Shown one piece after another: positions 17,139 to 25,263 of a stretch of 64,000 bases of DNA. Location of the stretch: assembly GCA_963708235.1 (NCBI GenBank), contig OY970200.1, positions 1,302,001 through 1,366,000 on the forward strand, in the 5' to 3' direction. The translations under genes were made by a program, and so were the position numbers. The stretch comes from G963708235 sp963708235. Its GTDB lineage: Bacteria > Actinomycetota > Acidimicrobiia > Spongiisociales > UBA5794. The notes beneath the pieces are model-generated. The model was not told the origin of the DNA. It searched no databases and saw only the letters and a list, made by a program, of their open reading frames with translations. Position 1 is the stretch's first letter, and the number at the start of each line of letters is the position of its first letter.

Positions 17139-20100
17139 GTGTACGCCGAGCTTCACGCCCACACCAACTTCAGCTTCCTCGACGGCGCCTCGCATCCCGC
17201 CGAACTTGTTGCCAGGGCCGCCGAGCTCGGCTACACGGCACTGGCGGTGACCGATCACGACGGATTCCGCGGGGTGGTCAAGATCCACCAGGCCGCCCGG
17301 GCGATCGGGCTCCCCATCGTCTACGGCACCGAGATCGGGATGGAGCTTGGCGACCCTGCGCCGACGCCTGTCCCGTCTGGCGCCCACCGTCGGAGGCAGG
17401 CGCCGCCGACTCCCGTCTCGCCTCGCGGCAGGGTGCGGCGGATGCACGGGCAGAAACCGGACCGCAAACCCGAGACCGATCACCTGGTTCTGCTCGCCCC
17501 GGACCCCGAGGGGTACGTCGAGATCAGCCGGTTCGTCACCAGGGGTCAGACCCGGGGAAGGAAAGATCGTCCGGTCTATGACTACGGCGAGCTGGCCGAG
17601 GCCTCGGAAGGCGGCAGGTTGGTGGCGCTCACCGGCTGCCGGCAGGGGGCGGTGGCCCGGGCCGCCCAGCGGGGAGACCTGGCCGGGGCGATGACGGCGG
17701 CGGCCCGGCTGCGCCAGATCTTTCCCGACCGGCTCTATGTCGAGATGTGGCACCACGGGATGCCGGAGGACGACCCGCGCAACGAGGTGCTCTTCGAGGT
17801 GGCGGGTCGTCTCGGGCTGCCGGCGGTGGCCACCAACAATGTCCACTACGCCCATCCCGCCGACGCCGAACTGGCCGAGGTGCTTGCCGCCATCGCCGGA
17901 CGGCGCGATCTCGATCTCGCCGACGGCTTCCGCCCTGCCACCGACCATCGCCATCTCCGCACCCCGGAGGACATGCTGCGGAGATTCGCCCGCTATCCGG
18001 GCGTGGTGGAGACCGCCGCCGAGCTCGGTGGGGCGCTGGCGTTCGATCTGGATCTGCTCAGCCCCGATCTTCCCGACTTCCCCATGCCGGAGTCCTTCGC
18101 CGACGAGGACGCCTACCTCCGTCATCTGGTGATGGAAGGAGCCCGAGCGGTATATCCGGGCGACGGGCAGGGTGGTGTCGACCCTGAGGCGATGCGACGT
18201 CTCGACCACGAGCTGACCATCATCGCCGAGTTGGGGTTCGCCGGGTTCTTCCTGGTGGCATGGGACATCGTCACCTTCGCCCGGTCCCGGGACATCTACT
18301 GCCAGATCCGCGGTTCCGGGGCGGACTCGGCGGTCTGTCGCTGTATCGGGCTGACCCGGGTGGACCCGATCCGGCTCGGGCTGCCGTTCGAGCGTTTTCT
18401 CTCCCAGGAGCGGGGCAGGCCTCCCGATATCGACATCGACTTCGAGGCGGAACGCCGCGAAGAGGTCATCCAGTACTGCTATCGCCGTCACGGCCGGGAG
18501 CGGGCGGCCATGGTGAGCAATGTCATCACCTACCGGGCACGGTCGGTGCTGCAGGATGTGGGGAAGGCGTTCGGGCTCACCGCCACCCAGGTCACCACCC
18601 TCACCCGGCATCTGGACACCCGCAACCCGAAAGCCATCCGCACCGAGGTCGATCTTCCCGCCGGGCTGACCGCCGAGCTGATCTACGACGTGTGTGAGCG
18701 GCTCGACGGGTTCCCCCGCCATCTCGGTATCCATTCCGGGGGGATGGTGGTGACCCGGCGACCCCTGTGGGAGATGGTCCCGATGGAATGGGGGCGGATG
18801 GAGGACCGCTCGGTGCTGCAGTGGGACAAGGACGACTGTGCGGCGATGGGGATCGTCAAGTTCGACCTGTTGGCGTTGGGGGCGCTCAATGCGTTGCATC
18901 TGTCGGTCGACACCATCGCCGAGGTCCACGGGGTCGCCATCGATCTCGCCACCATCCCCCAGGAACCCGAGATCTACGACATGTTGACCAGGGCGGACAC
19001 GGTCGGGATCTTCCAGGTCGAGTCCCGGGCGCAGATGGCCACGCTTCCCCGGATGAAACCGCGCACCTTCTACGACCTGGCCGTCGAGGTGGCCCTGATC
19101 CGGCCCGGACCGATCCAGGGTCACTCGGTCCATCCCTACCTGCGTCGTCGCAACGGCGAGGAGCCGGTTCGTTACCCCCATCCGCTGACCGAACCCATCC
19201 TGCGCAAGACGCTCGGGGTCCCGGTGTTCCAGGAACAGCTGATGGAGTTGGCCCGGGTCTGCGCCGGGTTCACCGGTGGCCAGTCCGACCGGCTCCGCCA
19301 GGCGATGACCCACAAACGCTCCGACGAGGAGATGGGCAAGCTCCGCAACGAGGTCTATGTCGGGATGGCGGCCAACGGGGTGGAGGGGGCCGCCGCCGAC
19401 GAGATCTGGGAGAAGCTCCAGGGGTTCGCCTCGTTTGGGTTTCCCGAATCGCACTCGGTGTCGTTCGCCTACATCGTGTACGCCGCCGCCTGGCTCAAGT
19501 ACCACTGGCCGTCCGAGTTCTTCTGCGGGTTGCTCAACGCCCAGCCGATGGGTTTCTACAGCCCCAACTCGCTGGTTCAGGACGCCGTCCACCACGGGGT
19601 GATGGTGGTCCCCCCGGACATCAACCGCTCCGGGTACGACTGCACCGTCGAACGCTGCGGAGAGCCTGACGAGGTGCCCGACGAGATGGTCGACTATCTC
19701 GGGATGCGCTGGCGACGGGGGAGAGGCGCCGCCGACGACCCGCTACGACCCGCCGTGGCGGTGCGACTCGGGCTCCGGTATGTCCGCAACCTGGGTGACG
19801 CCGAGATCAGCCGGATCGAGGCGGCGCGGTTGGCGGCAGGGGAGTTCCGGTCGGCCGAGGATCTTGCGCAGCGGACCGGGCTTCCGCTCGACGCCATGGA
19901 GGCGCTGGCGGGGTCGGGGGCCCTGGGGTCGCTGGGGATGGGGCGACGGGAGGGGGTGTGGGCGGCCGGGGCGCTGGCAGGGCTGGGGCCTGACCGGCTT
20001 CCCCTGGCGCCAGGCGCCGAGGCCCCGGTGCTCCCGGTGATGGCGCCGGTCGAGGAGGTCCAGGCCGATCTGTGGTCAACCGGGATCTCGGTCACCCACC

Positions 20101-20450
20101 CGGTGGTCTTCCTGAGGGACCGGCTCGACGGCTCGGGTTGTCTGCGGATCGGTGATGCGCTCGCCGCCCGACGCCACGGGAAGAAGATCCGCGTCGGCGG
20201 GGTGATCACCCACCGGCAGCGTCCGGGGACCGCCAACGGGGTGCGGTTTCTCAACCTGGAGGACGAGACCGGGCTGCTCAACGTGGTGGTTCTCCCCGAG
20301 GTGTGGGACACCCACTACGAGATCGCCCGCAAGGCGGTGGGGGTGGTGATCCAGGGGGTGCTCGAGCACCGTGACGGGGTCACCAACCTGGTGGCGCAAC
20401 GGTTCGAGCACTGGCCGGTCGAGGGAATCGGCTCCCGGGACTTTCGTTGA
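17139..20450 (+). CDS. dnaE2: Error-prone DNA polymerase III alpha subunit DnaE2
   Basis: Translesion polymerase of the SOS mutasome. About 1103 residues: PHP domain (ELHAHTNFSFLDGASHPAEL at the N-terminus), polymerase core with the catalytic aspartates in PPDIDIDFE and GIVKFDLLALGALNAL, the SHSVSFAYIVYAAAWLK thumb region and an OB-fold near the C-terminus (KIRVGGVITHRQRPGTANG and NLEDETGLLNVVV). GTG 17139 is preferred as a leaderless start; the in-frame ATG 17118 falls inside the LexA box and upstream of the -10, so it would not be transcribed from this promoter. No imuA', imuB or lexA gene is in view. Divergent from the LLM oxidoreductase. Confidence 0.95.
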   Translation: MYAELHAHTNFSFLDGASHPAELVARAAELGYTALAVTDHDGFRGVVKIHQAARAIGLPIVYGTEIGMELGDPAPTPVPSGAHRRRQAPPTPVSPRGRVRRMHGQKPDRKPETDHLVLLAPDPEGYVEISRFVTRGQTRGRKDRPVYDYGELAEASEGGRLVALTGCRQGAVARAAQRGDLAGAMTAAARLRQIFPDRLYVEMWHHGMPEDDPRNEVLFEVAGRLGLPAVATNNVHYAHPADAELAEVLAAIAGRRDLDLADGFRPATDHRHLRTPEDMLRRFARYPGVVETAAELGGALAFDLDLLSPDLPDFPMPESFADEDAYLRHLVMEGARAVYPGDGQGGVDPEAMRRLDHELTIIAELGFAGFFLVAWDIVTFARSRDIYCQIRGSGADSAVCRCIGLTRVDPIRLGLPFERFLSQERGRPPDIDIDFEAERREEVIQYCYRRHGRERAAMVSNVITYRARSVLQDVGKAFGLTATQVTTLTRHLDTRNPKAIRTEVDLPAGLTAELIYDVCERLDGFPRHLGIHSGGMVVTRRPLWEMVPMEWGRMEDRSVLQWDKDDCAAMGIVKFDLLALGALNALHLSVDTIAEVHGVAIDLATIPQEPEIYDMLTRADTVGIFQVESRAQMATLPRMKPRTFYDLAVEVALIRPGPIQGHSVHPYLRRRNGEEPVRYPHPLTEPILRKTLGVPVFQEQLMELARVCAGFTGGQSDRLRQAMTHKRSDEEMGKLRNEVYVGMAANGVEGAAADEIWEKLQGFASFGFPESHSVSFAYIVYAAAWLKYHWPSEFFCGLLNAQPMGFYSPNSLVQDAVHHGVMVVPPDINRSGYDCTVERCGEPDEVPDEMVDYLGMRWRRGRGAADDPLRPAVAVRLGLRYVRNLGDAEISRIEAARLAAGEFRSAEDLAQRTGLPLDAMEALAGSGALGSLGMGRREGVWAAGALAGLGPDRLPLAPGAEAPVLPVMAPVEEVQADLWSTGISVTHPVVFLRDRLDGSGCLRIGDALAARRHGKKIRVGGVITHRQRPGTANGVRFLNLEDETGLLNVVVLPEVWDTHYEIARKAVGVVIQGVLEHRDGVTNLVAQRFEHWPVEGIGSRDFR

Positions 20451-20476
20451 ACCGTCGACCCTGATGGGCCGCCCGA

Positions 20477-20989
20477 TCAGGCAGATGCCCGCAACTGGGA
20501 GCGGACCGTAGCGTGCACCGCATCGGGGTCGAGGCCGAGCCGTCGCAGCAGGATGGTCGCCAGATCCTGGGGTGGACCGGAGGTGAGCCCGAGCACCAGA
20601 TGTTCGGCACCGATCCGGCGTTGCCCGAGGTCGACCGCCTCCTGGAGAGTCCGGTGCAGCGCCGCCTTTGCCCCCGAGGTCAGCGGTCGATGGTCGAGCC
20701 GCCGGCGGCGGGCCGGAGGCAGCTCATCCCCGCCATGGAGGGTCTCGAGGTCGGCGACGACACCGATCCTCGCCAGCGACTCGTCATCGAACTCGTCGAG
20801 CGTGCGCCTCACCTCGGTGGCGGATGCCCCGATGTCGGTGAAGAAACCGGCTCCGTACCCGATCGGGGCATCGGCGGTGGCGATGAGCAGATGCTCGGTC
20901 CCGATGCGGGGGTCCCGACGCCGCTCGGCTTCTTTGATGGCGCCCAGCATGACGATGAGGCGCACATCGCGATCGAACCTTTCAAACAT
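20477..20989 (-). CDS. Clp N-terminal domain protein without ATPase domain
   Basis: A 170-residue stand-alone double Clp-N repeat, the adaptor/substrate-binding fold of ClpA/ClpC, lacking any AAA+ module. The first repeat includes IKEAERRRDPRIGTEHLLIA and the second LQEAVDLGQRRIGAEHLVLGL; these paired IGTEHLL/IGAEHLV motifs are diagnostic. ATG 20989 has GGAG eight bases upstream and overlaps the HTH gene by eight bases, so it is co-translated with it. It could modulate the HTH protein or present substrates to Clp; this is inference from the pairing. Confidence 0.85.
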   Translation of the reverse strand: MFERFDRDVRLIVMLGAIKEAERRRDPRIGTEHLLIATADAPIGYGAGFFTDIGASATEVRRTLDEFDDESLARIGVVADLETLHGGDELPPARRRRLDHRPLTSGAKAALHRTLQEAVDLGQRRIGAEHLVLGLTSGPPQDLATILLRRLGLDPDAVHATVRSQLRASA

Positions 20990-21236
20990 CCTTGCTGCTC
21001 CTTCGTTGGCGGCGGGAACCGTGACGATCGACCGCCGCATGTTTCTTGTGGACGGCCTGTCGGGACACACCGAGCGCATCGCCGATCTGCTGCCAGGTCC
21101 AACCGGAGCGACGGGCGGATGCAACCTGGCCGGTTTCGAGTCGTTCGATGAGCCGTCGCAGCACGGCGATGGCGCGAAGCCCGATTGCCGGGTCGGCGTC
21201 CTGGGCGGCGGCGATGGTGATATCGGCGTCGAGCAT
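20982..21236 (-). CDS. Small helix-turn-helix protein, probable autoregulator
   Basis: An 84-residue DNA-binding protein. Residues 1-40 form a helical N-terminus (GLRAIAVLRRLIERLETGQV) and residues 46-66 an HTH (WQQIGDALGVSRQAVHKK), followed by a basic tail. ATG 21236 lies exactly six bases after TAAGAT (21248-21243), with TTGACA (21270-21265) sixteen bases further up, so the promoter is near-consensus and the mRNA leaderless. The whole promoter is buried in a four-half-site dyad, pointing to autorepression. The gene overlaps the Clp-N gene, forming a two-gene operon. Confidence 0.85.
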   Translation of the reverse strand: MLDADITIAAAQDADPAIGLRAIAVLRRLIERLETGQVASARRSGWTWQQIGDALGVSRQAVHKKHAAVDRHGSRRQRRSSKDV

Positions 21237-21238
21237 GA

Positions 21239-21282
21239 TGTCATCTTAGGTTGACATCTCTCGTTGTCAACCTGGGATGACA
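21239..21282. promoter_or_regulatory. Operator of four alternating half-sites over the HTH promoter
   Basis: The 44 bases read TGTCA-N8-TGACA-N8-TGTCA-N8-TGACA (21239, 21252, 21265, 21278), so half-sites recur every 13 bases in alternating orientation. The outer arms also form an 18-bp inverted repeat with 16 matches around an 8-base spacer. The -35 (TTGACA, minus strand 21270-21265) and -10 (TAAGAT, 21248-21243) of the HTH gene lie inside it. The likely binder is the adjacent HTH protein; the divergent lipoprotein operon starting at 21387 could be controlled too. Confidence 0.8.
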
Positions 21283-21386
21283 CGGCAACCTTGCCCCACC
21301 GGAGGCGAGGTGACATACTCCCGCCGCTGAGCTCGACCGGAGGCGCGTGGCCGATACGTGCCGGAAACCCCTTGGAGGGACACGAG

Positions 21387-21956
21387 ATGGTCCATCGTTG
21401 GCGCATACTGGCCGGCGTCGCCGTCTTCGCCGTGTCGGCGGCGGGATGCTCCGCTGACAGCAGCCAGATCGGAGGTGCCGATGATCTCCCTCCCGCCGTA
21501 CCCGCCGGGGTCGAGTTCGTGGCGCCACCTGACGGGCTGCCGATGGCCCCGGAGTTCTCGGCGACCCTTGTCGATGGGACCTCGATCGAGATGGCCGATC
21601 TGTGGGCGGATCGACCGGTGGTCCTCCTGTTCACCGCCGGCTGGTGCGAACACTGCGCCGAACTCCACCAGGAGTTGGACTCGGTGGTGGGCGACTACGG
21701 CGATGCCGTTGCCCTGGTCGCCATCGCCGACGACACCGACGACGAGATCGGGACGTATCTAGAAGAACTCGGCGTGCGCCGCCCGATGGCCGTCGTTCCC
21801 ATCGAGATCTGGAACACCTACGCCGCCAAGGAACCTCCGCTGGTGGCCCTGGTGGCTCCCGGTGGTGTACTGGTGCGGGGCTGGCCGGGTGGCGTCGAAC
21901 CGGACGTGCTGGGGGAACAGCTCGATGCGCTCACCGGGGGAGCAGATGCGGGCTGA
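21387..21956 (+). CDS. TlpA/thioredoxin-like lipoprotein
   Basis: Exported redox protein, 189 residues. The signal peptide (RILAGVAVFAVSAAGC) ends in a lipobox, placing the lipidated cysteine near residue 21. The thioredoxin fold follows with the active site FTAGWCEHCAEL (CXXC), preceded by DLWADRPVVLLF and followed by VALVAIADD. GGAGG lies eight bases before ATG 21387. The gene overlaps the next lipoprotein gene by 11 bases. It could keep cysteines of secreted proteins in the right state; the neighbouring proteases carry several cysteines, but that link is inferred. Confidence 0.85.
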   Translation: MVHRWRILAGVAVFAVSAAGCSADSSQIGGADDLPPAVPAGVEFVAPPDGLPMAPEFSATLVDGTSIEMADLWADRPVVLLFTAGWCEHCAELHQELDSVVGDYGDAVALVAIADDTDDEIGTYLEELGVRRPMAVVPIEIWNTYAAKEPPLVALVAPGGVLVRGWPGGVEPDVLGEQLDALTGGADAG

Positions 21957-22476
21957 CATCGCGGTCCGCCGGCCGCCTCCCTGCCGTGGATGGCGAAACC
22001 CACGGTTGCGAAGCCGGATCCTCCTTCCTCTGGTGATGTTGCTGGCGGTCTCCGTTGCCGCCTGCTCGACCGAGAACGCTGACGCTTCGGACCCGACGAG
22101 CACCGGGGGTGCGAGCGACGGGGTCCAGCTCCGCGTGGTCATCCCCGACATGAACATCCGTCCCGAGGGCGCCGATTGTGCCGGGGCGCGACCCTACCGC
22201 CACCTTCGTCCCGGAGTCGCCTTCGCCGTGGAAACCCCGGAGGGCGAGGTCCTCGCCTCGGGGAAGCTCCCGAGCGGCAACGCCGAGAACGCCGACCCCA
22301 CCATCGACTGGGAAGATCTGGCGCGGATTCCGACGGTGTGCATCATGGAGCTGGCGGTCGGACCCTTGCCGGACCACCCGCAGTACGAACTTCACATCGA
22401 GGGGGCCAAACCGATTCCGTTCGGCGCCGAGGACGTGGCGGTGGGTACCCCGATCGTGTTGATGATCCTCGACTGA
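21946..22476 (+). CDS. Lipoprotein of unknown function
   Basis: A 176-residue protein with an Arg-rich N-terminus, a hydrophobic core (LLPLVMLLAVSVAAC) and lipobox cysteine near residue 40, then a Ser/Thr/Gly linker. The mature part has VQLRVVIPDMNIRPEGADCAGARPYRHL and VCIMELAVGPLPDHPQYELHIEG, suggesting a small beta-sandwich with one disulfide. ATG 21946 starts inside the end of the TlpA-like gene, so the pair is coupled. No family recognised. Confidence 0.72.
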   Translation: MRADIAVRRPPPCRGWRNPRLRSRILLPLVMLLAVSVAACSTENADASDPTSTGGASDGVQLRVVIPDMNIRPEGADCAGARPYRHLRPGVAFAVETPEGEVLASGKLPSGNAENADPTIDWEDLARIPTVCIMELAVGPLPDHPQYELHIEGAKPIPFGAEDVAVGTPIVLMILD

Positions 22477-22616
22477 GTTCCGGGCGGGGCTCCGAACCGA
22501 TAATTCGTCGTCTACCGGACCAGCGCGTCACCTCGTCCCCCCTGACCTAAAGAATTGTTGCGTCAGGAGAAGGCTCCAACTACTTTGCGTTCGTTGCACG
22601 GCCGGTCAACCGCCGG

Positions 22617-25022
22617 TTGTCGTTTTCCATCGATGGTCGGTTCCGGAGGGGACCGGGGGAGGATCTCAATGACCACACGGATCGCGCGTCTGCATTCAGG
22701 GGGAACACCAAACGGGTACGCGACATCGTCGCCGCTGCGTTCGTGGTGCTTCTGCTGATTGCAACGCTGACACCCACCAGTGCGCTGGCTCAGGACGACG
22801 ACGTCGTCGACAGCCCGTTCACCCCGGTCGACCCGCAGAACTGGGTTGACATGGCCGACCTGACCTGGGACGACTACACACCGGTTCGCCCGGATGCGTG
22901 GAACTCGGACACCACCAGCACCGGCAGCCAGAACCAGTACCGGACCGGGATCATCCTGATGGAGTTCCCGGACCAGCCGTTCCTGATCAGCCAGGCCGCA
23001 GGAACCCACCCCTTCGGCAACCCGCAGCCGGGTTGGCAGCCGGTCCCGGCCAACCACGTCAACCAGTGGTACCAGGACTACTACTCGGTCCCCAACGAGT
23101 ACAACGGTGGACAGACCCTGCACGGGTACTGGATGGAGACCACCCACGGCAAGATCGGCGTCTCGGTCGATGTCTACGGTCCCTACCTGATGCCCGGCAA
23201 GTCGCACGAGTACGGCATCCCGGACGGGACCTTCAACGCACCGGCTAGCCAGTTCTGCCCGCAGGGTGACACCTGTAACCGCAACATCCGCACCGACGGC
23301 AATGCGCCGTTCCGCGCCGAGGTGATCGCCAACGGCGGTACCTGCCCGGGTACCGGTGCCTCGAACTGTGGCTACAACAACCTCTTCTACGTCACCGCCG
23401 GTCACGACGAGTCCTCGACGTGGCAGGAGTTCGGCGAGATGTTGTTCTCGACCCGTGAGGATGTCCCGGCGTCGCTCGGCCCCCCGGGAGCAACCGAAGG
23501 TCCGGTGTTGAACACCGCCGGCAACGTGATGACCAACTGGGCGGCCACCCGGTACGTTCCGTGGACCTCGTGGCGTGCCGCCTCCAACCACTGGCCGAAC
23601 GCCTCGGGGAGCACCTCGACCCAGGCCGAGAGCTCGGGTCAGAGTGTGTTCGCCCATGAGTTCAGCCACCTGCGTGGTCTGCCCGACAACTACAACAACC
23701 CGTTCGCCGACACCCAGCGCAACTACACCGGTTACTGGGAGATGATGAGCCGCGGGACCTTCAACGGTCCCGGTGGTACCCACAATCGGTGGCAGGTGCC
23801 GAACCAGGGTGGCTCGGGTCTCGGTCCCCATCACACCCTGCACTACAAGAATGCGCTGACCGCCCTCACCGCAAGCGAGCAGCTGACGCTGTCCCGCGAT
23901 GCGCTGCCGACGCAGGGTCTCGCCGTGGTGCCGCTCAAGGCCCGTTCCTCGATTCCGAACGGCGATCTCGCCGGTCTGACGGTGAACTGGACCACGAACC
24001 TGACCCCGTCGTGTGCCGTCCAGGGGATCCCGGCGTTCTACTGCCTGGCCAACAACTGGACCGCCTATCGCATCGAGGTGGTGGACCGCGTCGGTAACGA
24101 CTCGTTCACGCCCGGTCACGGTGTGCTGATCAACCAGAGCCGCGCCAGCGGGACCCCGCAGGTGTTCATGGTCGATCCGAACCCCGAGGACATCAACATG
24201 GTGGACTTCTACCGTCCGGATGGAACTCCGGTGATGGTGGTCCGTGGTGATCCGCGCCAGTTGAACGACTCGACCTTCCATGCCGGGACCGACTCCGGTT
24301 CCGAGTACGAGTTGGTCGACCAGTACAACGGTCTGCACTTCTACATCCTCGACACCTATCGAGACGAAGAGGGTGCCCTGATGTACGACATCGGGGTGCG
24401 GCGCACCACCGGCGCAGGCGCATTCGTGCGTGGCGTTGCCCTTGGCGGCAACACCCGGGTCGGGGTGGATCCGTTCAACTCGATCTTCGAGGTCGACCTG
24501 ACCAACACCGGTGAGGCCGGTACCGGCTACTTCGATTCGGATATCTACCGCATCTCCTCGTCGATCTCCGGTGAGGGTTGGTCGACGTGGCAGCCGCATG
24601 ACGTGGTTGCCGCCGAGGCCGGTGCGACGGTTCCCGTCGAGGTCACCGCAACCCGCACCCCGGGTGCGTCCGAAACCGCCGTGCTGACGGTGACGGCGAC
24701 GTCCGAGTCGGATCCGACCAAGACCCAGACGGTGGAAATCGTGGTCGAGTCGCCGTCGGCGGCCCTGGACACCCTCGCCGCGGCGGTGGTCGACGTCGAC
24801 CCGACCGATGCACAGTGGAAGCTGCGGCGGTTCATCGACCGGATCGATCGTGAGATCACCGCCGAGAACTGGGCCAACGCCTGCGTCGCCACCGACGTCT
24901 ACATCGCCGAGATCAACCGTCTCGCCGGTCTGCGTCCCGAGCGGGGCCCGCTGCCCGCAGATGACGCCGAGACGTTGCGTGCCGCCGCCGAAGGGGTGAG
25001 AGCCGCACTCGGCTGCCAGTGA
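22617..25022 (+). CDS. Secreted M6-like zinc metalloprotease, copy A (probable N-terminal frameshift)
   Basis: Exported protease of the immune-inhibitor-A type. The catalytic motif HEFSHLRGLPDNY (HEXXH...D) is near residue 347. After it come a beta-sandwich domain (GEGWSTWQPHDVV to TQTVEIVVES) and a C-terminal helical FIMAH-like domain ending in Cys. The open frame begins with a weak TTG at 22617. However, ATG 22669, six bases after GGAGG, starts a signal peptide in another frame; one extra G in the G5 run at 22699-22703 would join it to the protease, giving about 784 residues like its twin. A real frameshift or a sequencing indel is therefore likely. The twin gene at 25264 is highly similar along its whole length. 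A hairpin terminator follows. Confidence 0.85.
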   Translation: MSFSIDGRFRRGPGEDLNDHTDRASAFRGNTKRVRDIVAAAFVVLLLIATLTPTSALAQDDDVVDSPFTPVDPQNWVDMADLTWDDYTPVRPDAWNSDTTSTGSQNQYRTGIILMEFPDQPFLISQAAGTHPFGNPQPGWQPVPANHVNQWYQDYYSVPNEYNGGQTLHGYWMETTHGKIGVSVDVYGPYLMPGKSHEYGIPDGTFNAPASQFCPQGDTCNRNIRTDGNAPFRAEVIANGGTCPGTGASNCGYNNLFYVTAGHDESSTWQEFGEMLFSTREDVPASLGPPGATEGPVLNTAGNVMTNWAATRYVPWTSWRAASNHWPNASGSTSTQAESSGQSVFAHEFSHLRGLPDNYNNPFADTQRNYTGYWEMMSRGTFNGPGGTHNRWQVPNQGGSGLGPHHTLHYKNALTALTASEQLTLSRDALPTQGLAVVPLKARSSIPNGDLAGLTVNWTTNLTPSCAVQGIPAFYCLANNWTAYRIEVVDRVGNDSFTPGHGVLINQSRASGTPQVFMVDPNPEDINMVDFYRPDGTPVMVVRGDPRQLNDSTFHAGTDSGSEYELVDQYNGLHFYILDTYRDEEGALMYDIGVRRTTGAGAFVRGVALGGNTRVGVDPFNSIFEVDLTNTGEAGTGYFDSDIYRISSSISGEGWSTWQPHDVVAAEAGATVPVEVTATRTPGASETAVLTVTATSESDPTKTQTVEIVVESPSAALDTLAAAVVDVDPTDAQWKLRRFIDRIDREITAENWANACVATDVYIAEINRLAGLRPERGPLPADDAETLRAAAEGVRAALGCQ

Positions 25023-25075
25023 CGCTGGCGATTCATGAGAGGTGATGTGACGTCACCCTCGTGAGCGTGACCAAC

Positions 25076-25105
25076 GAGGGGCCCGACCGCAAGGTCGGGC
25101 CCCTC
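25076..25105 (+). terminator. Terminator hairpin after M6 protease A
   Basis: A perfect 13-bp stem, GAGGGGCCCGACC pairing with GGTCGGGCCCCTC, closed by a GCAA tetraloop, 54 bases after the stop. No U run follows, as is common for actinobacterial terminators. Confidence 0.75.
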
Positions 25106-25263
25106 TCGCATGTGGGTCGTCTGCTTGCGTCCGGCGTCGACGGTCCACTACGTTCAGGGCTCGTTCTGTATTCGTGTAATCACGCGGTCGCGTCGGATGT
25201 GGTCGGTTGTCAATGCGGGTTCGGAACGGCGCAGATGTTCGCGGTCGAGGAGAGGGAGTTCAC

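Noticed and set aside
16035..19595. Very long minus-strand open frame continuing upstream of the LLM gene across dnaE2
   Set aside because: High GC leaves antisense frames open; dnaE2 has all catalytic motifs on the plus strand, and the extension has no protein-like pattern.
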